From assembly GCF_015278255.1 (NCBI RefSeq), contig NZ_JADIJC010000005.1:248001-312000 (forward strand): 64,000 nucleotides of DNA, written 5' to 3'. This DNA is from Microbacterium hibisci. Lineage in GTDB: Bacteria > Actinomycetota > Actinomycetes > Actinomycetales > Microbacteriaceae. The translations under genes were made by a program, and so were the position numbers. How positions within the stretch are numbered: the stretch's first letter is position 1; the number at the start of each line of letters is the position of its first letter. Shown piece by piece: positions 52,244-62,344 of this stretch. Below the pieces are notes generated by a model. That model did not search any database and had not been told where the DNA came from. It saw nothing but the letters and a program-made list of their open reading frames with translations.

Positions 52244-53335
52244 GTGAGCACCAGCACTGTGGGACAGACCACTGCGAGTCGGCCCCCTGTGAGCATGCCC
52301 GTCCCCCGCATCCCGCGGCGGCGCGAACCGCTCCAGGATATCGCCGGGACCGGACAGAAGCGGGTGCTGCTGGCATCCCCCCGCGGCTACTGCGCGGGCG
52401 TGGACCGCGCCGTGATCGCCGTCGAGAAGGCGCTCGAGCGCTACGGCGCGCCGGTGTACGTGCGCAAGCAGATCGTGCACAACATCCACGTCGTCACCGA
52501 GCTCGAGAAGGCGGGGGCGATCTTCGTCGAGGAGGTCGACGAGGTGCCGGAGGGCGCCCACGTCGTCTTCAGCGCACACGGGGTGTCGCCGGCTGTCGTG
52601 AACGCGGCATCCGATCGCGGCCTCCGCGCCATCGACGCGACGTGCCCGCTCGTCACCAAGGTGCACCGCGAGGCGGTGCGCTTCGCCCGCGACGACTTCG
52701 AGATCCTGCTCATCGGCCATGTCGGCCACGAGGAGGTCGAGGGCACCGCCGGCGAGGCGCCCGACCACGTGACGATCGTCAACTCGCCCGACGAGGCCGA
52801 CACCATCGAGGTGCGCGACCCGTCGAAGGTCGTCTGGCTGTCGCAGACCACGCTCTCGGTCGACGAGACCATGGAGACCGTGCGGCGCCTGCGCGCGCGG
52901 TTCCCCGAGCTGCAGGATCCGCCCTCGGACGACATCTGCTACGCCACGCAGAACCGCCAGGTGGCGATCAAGAAGGTGGCGAAGAACGCCGACCTCGTGA
53001 TCGTCGTCGGCTCCGCCAACTCGTCGAACAGCGTGCGGCTCGTGGAGGTCGCGCTCGAGTACGGCGCGAAGGCCGCGTACCGCGTGGACTACGCCGACGA
53101 GGTCGAGCAGGCGTGGCTCGAGGGCGTCGAGACGGTCGGCGTCACCAGCGGCGCCTCGGTGCCGGACGTTCTCGTGCAGGAAGTGCTGCGCGACCTCGCC
53201 GCCGCGGGCTATCGCGACGTCGAGGAGGTGCGCACGGCTGAGGAGGACCTGCAGTTCTCCCTCCCGAAGGAGCTGCGCACGGATGCCGCGGGAAAGCGCG
53301 ACGACCGCGCCCTCGGCGGCCGGACCCGCGCATGA
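52244..53335 (+). CDS. ispH: 4-Hydroxy-3-methylbut-2-enyl diphosphate reductase
   Basis: Last step of the MEP pathway to IPP and DMAPP, precursors of the UppS lipid and of quinones. The 363-residue iron-sulfur protein has the three cluster cysteines Cys50 ([13 protein letters not shown]), Cys134 ([11 protein letters not shown]) and Cys232 ([11 protein letters not shown]), plus SAHGVSPAV and the SANSSNS loop. Residues 1-40 are an actinobacterial extension. GTG start set by the -10 box; overlaps DUF6264 by four bases. Confidence 0.96.
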   Translation: MSTSTVGQTTASRPPVSMPVPRIPRRREPLQDIAGTGQKRVLLASPRGYCAGVDRAVIAVEKALERYGAPVYVRKQIVHNIHVVTELEKAGAIFVEEVDEVPEGAHVVFSAHGVSPAVVNAASDRGLRAIDATCPLVTKVHREAVRFARDDFEILLIGHVGHEEVEGTAGEAPDHVTIVNSPDEADTIEVRDPSKVVWLSQTTLSVDETMETVRRLRARFPELQDPPSDDICYATQNRQVAIKKVAKNADLVIVVGSANSSNSVRLVEVALEYGAKAAYRVDYADEVEQAWLEGVETVGVTSGASVPDVLVQEVLRDLAAAGYRDVEEVRTAEEDLQFSLPKELRTDAAGKRDDRALGGRTRA

Positions 53336-53943
53336 CCGACGCCTCGGACGACCCCCGCGCCGCGGGTCGCGCCGTGACCCCGGAACCGAGCGTCGAGGTC
53401 CGCCGGTCGCGTCCGCAGTACGGCGAGTACGCCACGCCCGAGGAGCAGCGGGCCCGCATCCAGCAGCCCGCGCCGTGGCAGCTGGCGGCTGTGGCGCCGG
53501 TGATGACGGATGCCGTGGACCCCGGCATCCCGTCGGATCCGCCCGTCGCCGCCGAGAAGCGTCAGCGGCCCGTCGACCGCATCATCACGTTCGCACTTCT
53601 CGCCTACGGGCTCGTCAACGTCATCTCGTCGGTGCCGGCGTTCCTCGACTACGGCGCGTACGCCGAGACGATTCTGGCGGCCATCGGCGCCGAGGCCGAG
53701 GTGTCGGATCCGGCCGGCGGGAGGGCGTGGGGCATCGCGGCGGTGATCGTCCTCACCATCGGCTGGTGCGCGACGGCGGTGGTCTCGGTGTGGAGCATGC
53801 GGGCCGGGCGTCTGACGTGGTGGATCCCGCTGGTCGGCGGCGTCGTGTTCATCTTCCTGGCGGGCGCGCTGATGACGATCCCGCTCATGAACGACCCCGC
53901 GGTGTGGCAGGCGGTCTTCGAGAGCGCCGGCGGAGCCGGCTGA
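53332..53943 (+). CDS. DUF6264 membrane protein
   Basis: A 203-residue protein with a hydrophilic N-terminal half ([21 protein letters not shown]) and three or four hydrophobic helices from about residue 80. This matches DUF6264, a Microbacteriaceae family usually next to ispH. Function unknown. Its ATG overlaps the ispH stop. Within the gene, GGATGCC and GGCATCC face each other (53507-53530), an inverted octamer pair inside coding sequence. Confidence 0.75.
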   Translation: MTDASDDPRAAGRAVTPEPSVEVRRSRPQYGEYATPEEQRARIQQPAPWQLAAVAPVMTDAVDPGIPSDPPVAAEKRQRPVDRIITFALLAYGLVNVISSVPAFLDYGAYAETILAAIGAEAEVSDPAGGRAWGIAAVIVLTIGWCATAVVSVWSMRAGRLTWWIPLVGGVVFIFLAGALMTIPLMNDPAVWQAVFESAGGAG

Positions 53944-54071
53944 GCACCTCCGCGGCACGCTGACGCCCGCGCCGCCCGCGCGAGGTGCATACTCGGGAGG
54001 ACGGCGCGAGGTCGCGCGGATCACCTGAACCTGCGGGTGACGGCTCTCGTGTCTCCTGCGGGAGGTGACGG

Positions 54072-54611
54072 ATGCCGCACCACAGCGTGGACCGCCGCGC
54101 CGGCGCCGCGGGCCGGGACGCCGCGCGGCTGGCCGCCCTCTACGACGCGCACGCGGCTCCCGTCTGGCGCTACGTGGTGCACCTCACCGGCGATCGCACC
54201 GGCGCCGACGACATCGTGCAGGAGACCATGCTGCGCGCGTGGCGGACGCCGCGGATCCTCGAGCAGGACCCGTCGACGACGCGGTCGTGGATGTTCACGG
54301 TGGCCCGGCACCTCGTCATCGACGAGGCGCGCAGCGCGCACCGGCGCCGCGAGATCGACGTGGCCGAGGTTCCCGAGCGCACCACGCCCGACGCGACCGA
54401 CGCCCTGTTCGAGGCGATCCTCGTGGAGGAGGCGCTCGCCGCGCTGACGACGGACCATCGGGCCGTCGTCATCCGCGCGTACTACCGCGGGCAGACGGTC
54501 GCCGAGATGGCGGGCGATCTCGAGATCCCGGAGGGCACGGTCAAGTCCCGCCTCCACTACGGGCTGCGCGCGCTCCGGCTCACCCTGCAGGAGAAGGGGG
54601 TGACGCGATGA
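54072..54611 (+). CDS. ECF-type RNA polymerase sigma factor
   Basis: A 179-residue alternative sigma factor: region 2 (about 15-85; LAALYDAHAAPVWRYVVHLTG, DDIVQETMLRAWRTP) and region 4 (about 115-170; LTTDHRAVVIRAYYRGQTVAEMAGDLEIPEG, TVKSRLHYGLRAL). GGAGGTGA four bases before the ATG. The anti-sigma gene follows with a four-base overlap, so the pair is regulated as a module; the controlling signal is unknown. Confidence 0.93.
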   Translation: MPHHSVDRRAGAAGRDAARLAALYDAHAAPVWRYVVHLTGDRTGADDIVQETMLRAWRTPRILEQDPSTTRSWMFTVARHLVIDEARSAHRRREIDVAEVPERTTPDATDALFEAILVEEALAALTTDHRAVVIRAYYRGQTVAEMAGDLEIPEGTVKSRLHYGLRALRLTLQEKGVTR

Positions 54612-55306
54612 GCACCGATCACGTCGACTTCGCCGACTGGGATGCCGCGTACGTGGTGCGGGCGCTCAGCGTGGAGGACCGCCGCAGCTACGAGGCGCAC
54701 CTGGACGGATGTGTCCTCTGCCGCGCGGCCATCGGCGAGCTCGCGCCTACGCTGGGCCTGCTCGCGCGCGTCGACCCGGCGCGCGCGGAGGCGCTGCTGG
54801 ATCCCGCGACGGGGACCGGCCCGGACCAGGGCATGCGGGAGCGGGTCGTGCTGCGCGGCGTCCGGGAGGCGCGGCGGCGGCGCCTGCTGGCATGGGGCGG
54901 CGGACTCGCCGCCGCGGCGACACTGGCGGTCATCGTCGGCTTCGCGGTGACGTCGGCTGTCGCCCCCGTCGCCGGACCCGACGAGGTCGTAGCGCTGGAG
55001 GCGGTGACGGATGTGCCGCTGACGGCGGAGATCGAACTGACCGAGGTCGCGTGGGGGACGCGCATCGAGATGGTGTGCCACTACCCGCCCAGCAGCGACC
55101 CGTATGACGACGGACAGGAGTGGCCGTACGTGCTCGTGGTCACCGCCACCGACGGCACGTCGAGCGAGCTGTCGTCGTGGCGCGCGGGGCCGGGGACGAC
55201 CGCGCGGCTCGACGCCGGCACCGCTCTGGATCGCGACGAGATCGCCGCGCTCGAGGTGCGTGCCGTCTCCGACGGCCGCGTGCTGCTGCGCGGCGAGCCG
55301 CGCTGA
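54608..55306 (+). CDS. Zinc-finger anti-sigma factor
   Basis: A 232-residue membrane protein of the RskA/ZAS type: the zinc-binding His31-x3-Cys35-x2-Cys38 (HLDGCVLC) in the cytoplasmic anti-sigma domain, a membrane helix at about 92-114 and an extracytoplasmic C-terminal domain (about 120-232). The domain order predicts that it holds the preceding ECF sigma factor until an outside signal triggers proteolysis or a conformational change. Confidence 0.9.
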   Translation: MSTDHVDFADWDAAYVVRALSVEDRRSYEAHLDGCVLCRAAIGELAPTLGLLARVDPARAEALLDPATGTGPDQGMRERVVLRGVREARRRRLLAWGGGLAAAATLAVIVGFAVTSAVAPVAGPDEVVALEAVTDVPLTAEIELTEVAWGTRIEMVCHYPPSSDPYDDGQEWPYVLVVTATDGTSSELSSWRAGPGTTARLDAGTALDRDEIAALEVRAVSDGRVLLRGEPR

Positions 55307-55441
55307 GCCGGTCGGCGCCTCCGCGAGCGCCCGACGACCTCGGCGACCGTCCGGCGCAAGGTCGACGAGCGGCGCGCCGCGCTCTCCTGACGGCCGAAGC
55401 GCGCCCCGTCGAGGCCTGGTGGTCAGGTTCCTGGCCGCCGC

Positions 55442-55447
55442 TAGGAT
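55442..55447 (+). promoter_or_regulatory. -10 box of the MOSC gene
   Basis: TAGGAT six bases before the ATG at 55454. Confidence 0.5.
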
Positions 55448-55453
55448 GAGCGG

Positions 55454-56005
55454 ATGCCCCGCCTCGTCGCCGTCTGCGCCGTCCGCCAGCTGCGTCCGGA
55501 CTCGGGGCCGGTCGGCGTCACGGCGATCGACAAGGGTCCCATCGACGGATCGGTGCGCATCGGTCCGTACGGCGTGCGCAGCGACGTGCAGGCGAGCCGC
55601 AAGCACCACGGCGGACTCGACAAGGCGCTCTACGCCTATTCGCAGGAGGATGCCGCCTACTGGGAGTCCGAGCTCGGCCGTGAGCTGCCGCCGGGCTGGT
55701 TCGGCGAGAACCTGCGGGTGGACGGGCTCGACGTCAATGACGCACGCATCGGCGAGCGATGGCGCATCGGCGACCGGGTGGAGGTCGAGGTGACGATGCC
55801 GCGCACGCCCTGCCAGACCTTCGCCCGGTGGGTCGGCGGTCCCGATGCCCGTGGCTGGGTCAAGCGCTTCTCGAACGCGCGCCGTCTCGGACCGTACCTC
55901 CGGGTCGTGCGCGCCGGGAGCGTGCGGGCGGGCGACGAGATCGTCGTCGTGCACCGCCCGGACGACGCACCCGGCTTGCTCGACCGCTACGTCGACCCGG
56001 AATAG
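55454..56005 (+). CDS. MOSC domain protein
   Basis: A 183-residue beta-barrel protein of the MOSC (molybdenum cofactor sulfurase C-terminal) family, YiiM-like: KHHGGLDKALYAYSQEDAAYWESELG, PGWFGENLRVDGLDVNDARIGERWRIG and the conserved-Cys motif MPRTPCQTFARWVG. Such proteins bind sulfur or molybdenum cofactor and act in detoxifying reductions; the exact role is unknown. Confidence 0.88.
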   Translation: MPRLVAVCAVRQLRPDSGPVGVTAIDKGPIDGSVRIGPYGVRSDVQASRKHHGGLDKALYAYSQEDAAYWESELGRELPPGWFGENLRVDGLDVNDARIGERWRIGDRVEVEVTMPRTPCQTFARWVGGPDARGWVKRFSNARRLGPYLRVVRAGSVRAGDEIVVVHRPDDAPGLLDRYVDPE

Positions 56006-56021
56006 GCCTGGCTGCAGACGA

Positions 56022-56070
56022 CGGATGCCGCACCCCCGGGCCTCTCGCGAGGCCGGGGACGCGGCATCCG
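56022..56070. terminator. GGATGCC-type compound hairpin after MOSC and fba
   Basis: CGGATGCCGC (56022-56031) and GCGGCATCCG (56061-56070) enclose an inner GCCTC-TCGC-GAGGC stem, between convergent genes. Confidence 0.65.
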
Positions 56071-56088
56071 GTGTGCCGTTCTCGGTGC

Positions 56089-57120
<1,032 letters not shown>

Positions 57121-57154
57121 GAGTGCTCCCTTTGATCGAGTGGGGTTCACGCAA

Positions 57155-57160
57155 ACTCTA
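57155..57160 (-). promoter_or_regulatory. -10 box of fba
   Basis: TAGAGT on the minus strand, 34 bases before the fba ATG, which has its own ribosome site. Confidence 0.45.
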
Positions 57161-57232
57161 CCCAAGCGCCGGTGAGTGGCATCGGCTGACGTCGGCCGGC
57201 GTGCGCGGGAAAACCACGTCCCTGCGGTATCG

Positions 57233-57252
57233 GAAAGAATCGCGATTCCTTC
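57233..57252. promoter_or_regulatory. Palindrome between fba and glpX
   Basis: A 12-base perfect palindrome GAATCGCGATTC (57237-57248), extended by GAA and TTC after one mismatch on each side to 20 bases. It lies roughly midway between two divergent promoters, about 55-75 bases from each -10 box. A shared operator for FBP-metabolising genes is a reasonable inference. Confidence 0.4.
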
Positions 57253-57297
57253 AGTTGCCGCCGAGTGAAATTCCGCTGAATCGAGCACCAGACTGGC

Positions 57298-57303
57298 TAG
57301 GCT
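57298..57303 (+). promoter_or_regulatory. -10 box of glpX
   Basis: TAGGCT seven bases before the ATG at 57311; leaderless transcript likely. Confidence 0.55.
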
Positions 57304-57310
57304 GACCGAC

Positions 57311-58300
57311 ATGGTGAGCTTGACCGCGGACATGAGTCCCCTCCACCCCGACCGCAACCTCGCGCTGGAGCTGGTGCGCGCGACCGAAGCCGCCGCCATC
57401 CGCGCGGTGCCGTTCATCGGCCGTGGCGCGAAGGAAGCGGCCGACGGCGCCGCGGTCGACGCCATGCGGGCGTTCTTCACCACCGTCAACTTCGACGGCA
57501 CGATCGTCATCGGCGAGGGCGAGAAGGACGAAGCGCCGATGCTCTACAACGGCGAGCGGGTGGGCAGCGGCCGCGGACCTCGCGCAGACGTCGCCGTCGA
57601 CCCGATCGACGGCACCTCGCTGACGGCCGCCGGACGCAACAACGCACTGTCGGTCATCGCCGTGTCCGACCACGGCACGATGCTCGACGCATCGAGCGTC
57701 TTCTACATGGACAAGCTCGTCACCGGGCCCGCGGGCGTCGGTGTGGTCGATATCCGGCTGCCCATCGGCGAGAACATCCGGCGTCTGGCGAAGGCGCTGG
57801 GCAAGCCCGTCGACGAGCTCGTCGTGTCGGTGCTGCACCGCCCACGCCACGAGCGGCTGATCGAGGAGATCCGCGAGGCGGGCGCCGGCACCCGCCTCAT
57901 GAGCGACGGCGACGTCGCCGGTGGCATCAACGCGGCTCGCCACAACGCCCGCACCGACATGTGCGTCGGCGTGGGCGGCAGCCCCGAGGGCATCGTGACG
58001 GCGTGCGCGATCAAGGCCCTCGGCGGGCACATCCAGGGGCGGCTCTGGCCGCGCGACGACGCCGAGAAGCAGCGGGGCATCGACGCCGGCCTGAAGCTCG
58101 ACGACTACGTCTACGAGGCCGACGAGCTCGTCACGGGCAACAACACGATCTTCGTCGCGACCGGAGTCACCGACGGTGCGCTCGTTGCCGGCGTGCGCCG
58201 CGAGGGCGGCTACGTCTACACCGAGAGCGTCGTGCTGCGGGGTGCTTCGGGCACGCTGCGCCGCATCTCGTCGGAGCATCTCGTCTCGAAGTGGCTCTGA
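57311..58300 (+). CDS. glpX: Fructose-1,6-bisphosphatase, class II
   Basis: Gluconeogenic removal of the 1-phosphate. The 329-residue protein has the metal sites VIGEGEKDEAPMLYNGERVG and DPIDGTSLTAAGRNNALSVIA, characteristic of GlpX-type enzymes. It starts with ATG at leaderless distance from TAGGCT. It is divergent from fba; a palindrome lies between them. Confidence 0.96.
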   Translation: MVSLTADMSPLHPDRNLALELVRATEAAAIRAVPFIGRGAKEAADGAAVDAMRAFFTTVNFDGTIVIGEGEKDEAPMLYNGERVGSGRGPRADVAVDPIDGTSLTAAGRNNALSVIAVSDHGTMLDASSVFYMDKLVTGPAGVGVVDIRLPIGENIRRLAKALGKPVDELVVSVLHRPRHERLIEEIREAGAGTRLMSDGDVAGGINAARHNARTDMCVGVGGSPEGIVTACAIKALGGHIQGRLWPRDDAEKQRGIDAGLKLDDYVYEADELVTGNNTIFVATGVTDGALVAGVRREGGYVYTESVVLRGASGTLRRISSEHLVSKWL

Positions 58301-58453
58301 GCCCGCCGGCTGCCGAGCCGTTGAGGCGGGCGAGGCTGGTGTGACGTGTGATGCTGCTGTGACGTTTTCGTGACCGCTGGGGCGGCGAACTCTGGCAGAA
58401 TCGTCTGTGGTGTCGATGGAGACACGGAGTGTTTCCGACGCGAGGAGTTGACG

Positions 58454-58663
58454 ATGTCCGCCCAGCCAGCCGAACCGTCGGCCCAGACGGGCGCGCAGGC
58501 GGTCGTCGCGAACGCGATCGACCCGGCCCGCCGGCCCGACGTCCTGTTGCGGGTCCGTCGCGACGAGGGCCATGAGATCAGCGCCTGGTGGATGATCGGC
58601 GCCTTCGTCGGCGTCTCGGCCGCCGTGATCGTCCTCCTGAGCTTCGTCCCCGGCGGCGCCTGA
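58454..58663 (+). CDS. Small single-span membrane protein, 69 residues
   Basis: A hydrophilic 45-residue N terminus (QPAEPSAQTGAQAVVANAID...) and a hydrophobic C-terminal helix (about 46-66, WWMIGAFVGVSAAVIVLLSF). GAGGAG lies six bases before the ATG and CAGAAT 50 bases upstream may be its promoter. No family recognised. Tail-anchored topology. Confidence 0.65.
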   Translation: MSAQPAEPSAQTGAQAVVANAIDPARRPDVLLRVRRDEGHEISAWWMIGAFVGVSAAVIVLLSFVPGGA

Positions 58664-58689
58664 CAACTGGCACCCGCTGATCGCGGCCG

Positions 58690-60003
58690 TCAGTCGTTCG
58701 GCCCGGCGATCCGGGCGCGCACGTCGCCGAGCTCGGCGGACGCCGTGACCGGCTCCGCGTGATCGTCGATGCCCTCGAGCGTCTCGTCGAGGAGCTCCGG
58801 CGCGGTGAGGCGGCGAGGGCTCTTCTCGATGGCCGCGGGCTCGCTCACCGCATCGAGCTTCGTCGGGTCGATGCCGGGGAACTTCCGCGCGCTCACGAGC
58901 ACTCGGGTCTCGAGCGATCCGGCGAAGCGGTTGTAGCTGTCGACCGTCCGCTCGATCGCCCGCCGGAGGTCGTCGGCGTGCGACGCGAGGGACCCGAGGC
59001 GCTCATACAGCTGGTTGCCGAGGTCGAAGAGGGCGCGGGCCTCCTGTGAGACGTCCTGCTGGGTCCAGGTGTAGGCGACGGTCTTGAGCACGGCCCAGAG
59101 GTTGACCGGCGAGGCGAGCGCCACGCGCTTGCCGAACGCGTAGTCGAGGAGCGACGCGTCCTCTTCGAGCGCAGCCGCGAGCAGCGACTCGCTCGGGACG
59201 AAGCACACCACGAACTCGGGACTCGACGAGAGCCCGGCCCAGTACGTCTTGCGGGCGAGCGCGTCGACGTGCGCGCGCACCGCCTTGACGTGCTTGTCGA
59301 GCAGCGCCCGCCGGCGCGCGGCCTCGGCGCCCTGAGCGGTGAGCGGGATCGCGCTCGCTTCGAGGAACGCGTCGAGGGGCACCTTCGCGTCGACGGCGAT
59401 CGCCTTGTCGCCCGGGAGCCGGATGACCATGTCGGGGCGGCCGGCACCGGCATCCGTCGTGATCGACGCCTGCAGATCGAAATCCACGTGCCGCGTCAGT
59501 CCCGCCGCCTCCACGACGCGGCGGAGCTGCGTCTCGCCCCACACACCGCGGGTGCTGCCCGATCGCAGCGCGCTCGCCAGCGACTCGGTGGTGGCGCGCA
59601 GCGCCTCGTCGGACTCATGTGCGCGACGCAGCTGCTCGGCGAGCGTGCCGAACTGCGTGTGACGATCGCGCTCGAGCTCATCGACCTTGGTGTGCATCGC
59701 GGCCAGTGTCTCCTGCACCGGCGCGAGCGCCCGCAGCACGGACTGCTCGCGCCGCTCGCGCTCCTCGCGGGCCGCCTGATCGTGCCGCGCCTGCGAGGCG
59801 AGTTCGCGGTACAGGAGCTGCTGGTGCTCCAGCTGCGCCTGCACCCCCTGGCGTGCGGCGTCCGACGCGGCGAGCCGCGCCGTGAGGTCGGCGTGCTCAC
59901 GCGCGCCTCGCGCGGCGGCTCGGGCGAGCCCCGCGGCCCATCCCGCCACCGCGCCGATGACGAGCGAGACGATCACCACCACACTGATCACGACTGCGTC
60001 CAT
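58690..60003 (-). CDS. rmuC: DNA recombination protein RmuC
   Basis: A 437-residue protein with an N-terminal membrane anchor (about 3-27), a coiled coil (about 30-140) and the RmuC nuclease-like domain (about 150-385): GVWGETQLRRVVEAAGL, PDMVIRLPGDKAIAVDAKVPLDAF, EFVVCFVPSESLLAAALEED, SPVNLWAVLKTVAYTW. The family limits inversion rearrangements of replicating DNA. Assignment is firm. Confidence 0.93.
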   Translation of the reverse strand: MDAVVISVVVIVSLVIGAVAGWAAGLARAAARGAREHADLTARLAASDAARQGVQAQLEHQQLLYRELASQARHDQAAREERERREQSVLRALAPVQETLAAMHTKVDELERDRHTQFGTLAEQLRRAHESDEALRATTESLASALRSGSTRGVWGETQLRRVVEAAGLTRHVDFDLQASITTDAGAGRPDMVIRLPGDKAIAVDAKVPLDAFLEASAIPLTAQGAEAARRRALLDKHVKAVRAHVDALARKTYWAGLSSSPEFVVCFVPSESLLAAALEEDASLLDYAFGKRVALASPVNLWAVLKTVAYTWTQQDVSQEARALFDLGNQLYERLGSLASHADDLRRAIERTVDSYNRFAGSLETRVLVSARKFPGIDPTKLDAVSEPAAIEKSPRRLTAPELLDETLEGIDDHAEPVTASAELGDVRARIAGPND

Positions 60004-60066
60004 GCGACCAGCGTGCCGGAAGCCTCCGACATCGCCGCGACCCCGCGCGGCGGCATCCGTTCCGGA

Positions 60067-60669
60067 CTATGCCACGGCGAACGAGACCGGCGGCGCCGCC
60101 GCGACCGTGATCTGCGACACCCGCACGCCGACGGCGTCCGTCAGCGACCCGATGTCGGCGGCCCCGAGCCGGCGCGCCGCGTCGATCATGACGTGGGCGC
60201 ACGCGAGGGCGTCGGCAGTGGCGTTGTGGTGCGGGAAGTCGGCGAAGCCGGCCTCGGCGGCGACGAACGGCAGCCGGTACGACTCGAGCCGGTACACCTT
60301 TCGTGCGACCTGCAGGCTGCATGCGTACCGGTAGGGCGGGCACTCGTCACCGGTGGCGTCGCACGCCCGCTTGAGCACCGCCATATCGAACCCGGCGTTG
60401 TGGGCCACGAGGATGTCGTCGCCGACGAAGGCGGCGAGCGGCGTGAGCTGCTGGGTCCAGGACGCCGCATCGGCCACATCCTCCGGCCGGATGCCGTGGA
60501 TGCGCATGTTCAGCTCGAAGAAGACGTCGTGGCCGGCCGGCGGACGGATCAGCCAGCCGGTCTTCTCGACGATGCGCCCGTCGCGGACCCGCACGAGACC
60601 GACCGCGCACGCCGAGGCATTGCTGGAGTTCGCCGTCTCGAAGTCGATCGCGGTGAAGTCCAGTGGCAC
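60067..60669 (-). CDS. DEDDh 3'-5' exonuclease, DnaQ-like
   Basis: A 200-residue exonuclease with ExoI FTAIDFETAN (two acidic ligands), ExoII HNAGFDMAVLKRA, and ExoIII FPHHNATADALACAHV (His and Asp). It is shorter than DNA polymerase proofreaders and matches the stand-alone PolC-like epsilon type of actinobacteria. I use the GTG giving MPLDFTAIDFE; GGGGAG abuts it, closer than ideal, so the start is uncertain. Confidence 0.87.
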   Translation of the reverse strand: MPLDFTAIDFETANSSNASACAVGLVRVRDGRIVEKTGWLIRPPAGHDVFFELNMRIHGIRPEDVADAASWTQQLTPLAAFVGDDILVAHNAGFDMAVLKRACDATGDECPPYRYACSLQVARKVYRLESYRLPFVAAEAGFADFPHHNATADALACAHVMIDAARRLGAADIGSLTDAVGVRVSQITVAAAPPVSFAVA

Positions 60670-60733
60670 CTCCCCAGACTCACCCGGGCACAGCCGGTCC
60701 GGCGGAAGGCGCGCCGAACGGGCACCGCCGTCA

Positions 60734-60739
60734 TAGGGT
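60734..60739 (+). promoter_or_regulatory. -10 box of the methyltransferase at 60746
   Basis: TAGGGT six bases before the ATG; no ribosome site. Confidence 0.45.
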
Positions 60740-60745
60740 CGGAGC

Positions 60746-61504
60746 ATGGCCAGTCGCGAGGAGATGTCGCTGTCGTTCGGTGCCGCCGCCGGTGCGTACG
60801 AGGCCGGACGGCCGGACTATCCGCGCGAGGCGGTGGACTGGATGCTCGCCCCGGTGCGCGAACCGGGCCGGGCGGTGCGGGCAGCCGACATCGGCGCCGG
60901 CACCGGCAAGCTCACCCGCACGATCGTCGAGGCGGGAGCCGAGGTCGTCGCGATCGACCCCGACGCCGAGATGCTCGCCGCGCTGCGCGCGCACGTGCAC
61001 GGCGTGCCCACCTTCGTGGGGACGGGGGAGCGGATGCCGCTTCCCGACGCCTCTGTCGATGCGGTGCTCTTCGGACAGGCGTGGCACTGGGTCGACCCGA
61101 TCGCGGCCTCTGCCGAGGCCGGCCGCGTGCTGCGCACCGGCGGGGTGCTGGGGCTGGTGTGGAACATCCGCGACGAGTCCGACCCATGGGTCGCCAGGCT
61201 CACCGCGGCCATGCACGGCAGTCACGCCGAGGAGATGCTGGCCGGGGACGGGCCCCGCGTCGCCGAGCCGTTCGACGGGCTGGAGGCGCGGACGTGGACC
61301 TGGACGCGCTCCCTGTCGCGCGCCGCGCTCCTCGACATGGTCGCCTCGCGCAGCTACGTCATCACGGCGCCCGAGGCCGAGCGCGCCGTGATCCTCGCGG
61401 CGGTCGCCGCGCTGTTCGACGAGCGTCGCATCACCGAGGTCTCCGGCGCCGAGGTCGTCGACCTGCCCTACGTCACGCACGCCTACCGCGCGATCCGCCC
61501 CTGA
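60746..61504 (+). CDS. Class I SAM-dependent methyltransferase
   Basis: A 252-residue Methyltransf_11-type protein: SFGAAAGAYEAGRPDYPREAV opening, motif I AADIGAGTGKLTRTIVEAGAEV, motif II ending AIDPDAEML and ERMPLPDASVDAVLFGQAWHWVD, typical of the family that begins with FxxxAxxYDxxRPxYP. Substrate unknown. Confidence 0.88.
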   Translation: MASREEMSLSFGAAAGAYEAGRPDYPREAVDWMLAPVREPGRAVRAADIGAGTGKLTRTIVEAGAEVVAIDPDAEMLAALRAHVHGVPTFVGTGERMPLPDASVDAVLFGQAWHWVDPIAASAEAGRVLRTGGVLGLVWNIRDESDPWVARLTAAMHGSHAEEMLAGDGPRVAEPFDGLEARTWTWTRSLSRAALLDMVASRSYVITAPEAERAVILAAVAALFDERRITEVSGAEVVDLPYVTHAYRAIRP

Positions 61505-61579
61505 CGCTCCGCCGTTCCGCGACGGCTCGCCAGGCACCCGTCGGCGGGCGGGTGCCCTGGCCGCGCGGGGTCGGGCGCG

Positions 61580-62236
61580 CTACGCGCGCACCGCGCCGAC
61601 CACGTGCCACGGCCCGCTGCGCCCGCGGTAGCGCGGCTCGAAGCCGCGACGGCGGAGCACCGAGACCATCGCGTCCGGCGGGTGGGCGAAGGCGCGGTAC
61701 GGGTTGCCGATCAGCCCGTAGAACGCGTTGAGGGCGCGGGCCATGCTGCGCGCCCAGAGGCTGTACGTCGGGTGGCTGAACACCACGGCACGCCGGCTCC
61801 TGCCGGCGGCGGCGCTGAGGAGGCGGTCATAGTCCGGGTAGCAGCACACCACGCGGTGGAGCACGACGATGTCGGCGGGGCCGACCGCCTCGGGCGTCCC
61901 CGCCAGATCGACCCCGAGCATCCGCTTCGCCCGGTCGCGCATCCCGGCCTCGTCGAGCAGCCGCGCCGCCTCCGGCTCATAGGCGGAGGACAGCTCGAGG
62001 TTCGTCGTGCGGGACGCGCCGCGCCGGAGCGCCTCGAGCTGGATGTCGCCGATGCCGCCGCCGATCTCGAGCACCGCCGCCCCCTCGAGACCCACCGAGT
62101 CGGCGAAGTCGAGGATCAGCCGGGCGCTCGGCGTCAGACCGCTGCGCCGGTAGCGGCGCGCCAGGCGCCGTGCGAACCGCGCGTCGAATTCGCGGTCGTA
62201 GCCGTCCGGCGTCCGCGGGGCGCAGCACTCCTCCAC
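61580..62236 (-). CDS. SAM-dependent methyltransferase-like protein
   Basis: A 218-residue protein with motif I AAVLEIGGGIGDIQLEALRRGAS and an acidic strand end NLELSSAYEPEA; YDREFDARFARRLARRYRRSG precedes the Rossmann core, a pattern seen in small actinobacterial methyltransferases of unknown substrate. The N terminus MEECC carries adjacent cysteines. GTG start, six bases after GATACT on the minus strand. Confidence 0.78.
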   Translation of the reverse strand: MEECCAPRTPDGYDREFDARFARRLARRYRRSGLTPSARLILDFADSVGLEGAAVLEIGGGIGDIQLEALRRGASRTTNLELSSAYEPEAARLLDEAGMRDRAKRMLGVDLAGTPEAVGPADIVVLHRVVCCYPDYDRLLSAAAGRSRRAVVFSHPTYSLWARSMARALNAFYGLIGNPYRAFAHPPDAMVSVLRRRGFEPRYRGRSGPWHVVGAVRA

Positions 62237-62242
62237 GCGGTC

Positions 62243-62248
62243 AGTATC
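62243..62248 (-). promoter_or_regulatory. -10 box of the methyltransferase at 62236
   Basis: GATACT on the minus strand, six bases before the GTG. Confidence 0.4.
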
Positions 62249-62332
62249 CCGCCGGGCCTCCGGCGGGGCAACGGCTCAGGCCGATGCACAGCGACGGTTC
62301 CGCCGGGTGCCGCATGTGTCGGGGGAGCGGCG

Positions 62333-62338
62333 TAGCGT
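62333..62338 (+). promoter_or_regulatory. -10 box of the DHFR-like gene
   Basis: TAGCGT six bases before the GTG at 62345. Confidence 0.5.
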
Positions 62339-62344
62339 GGCCGC

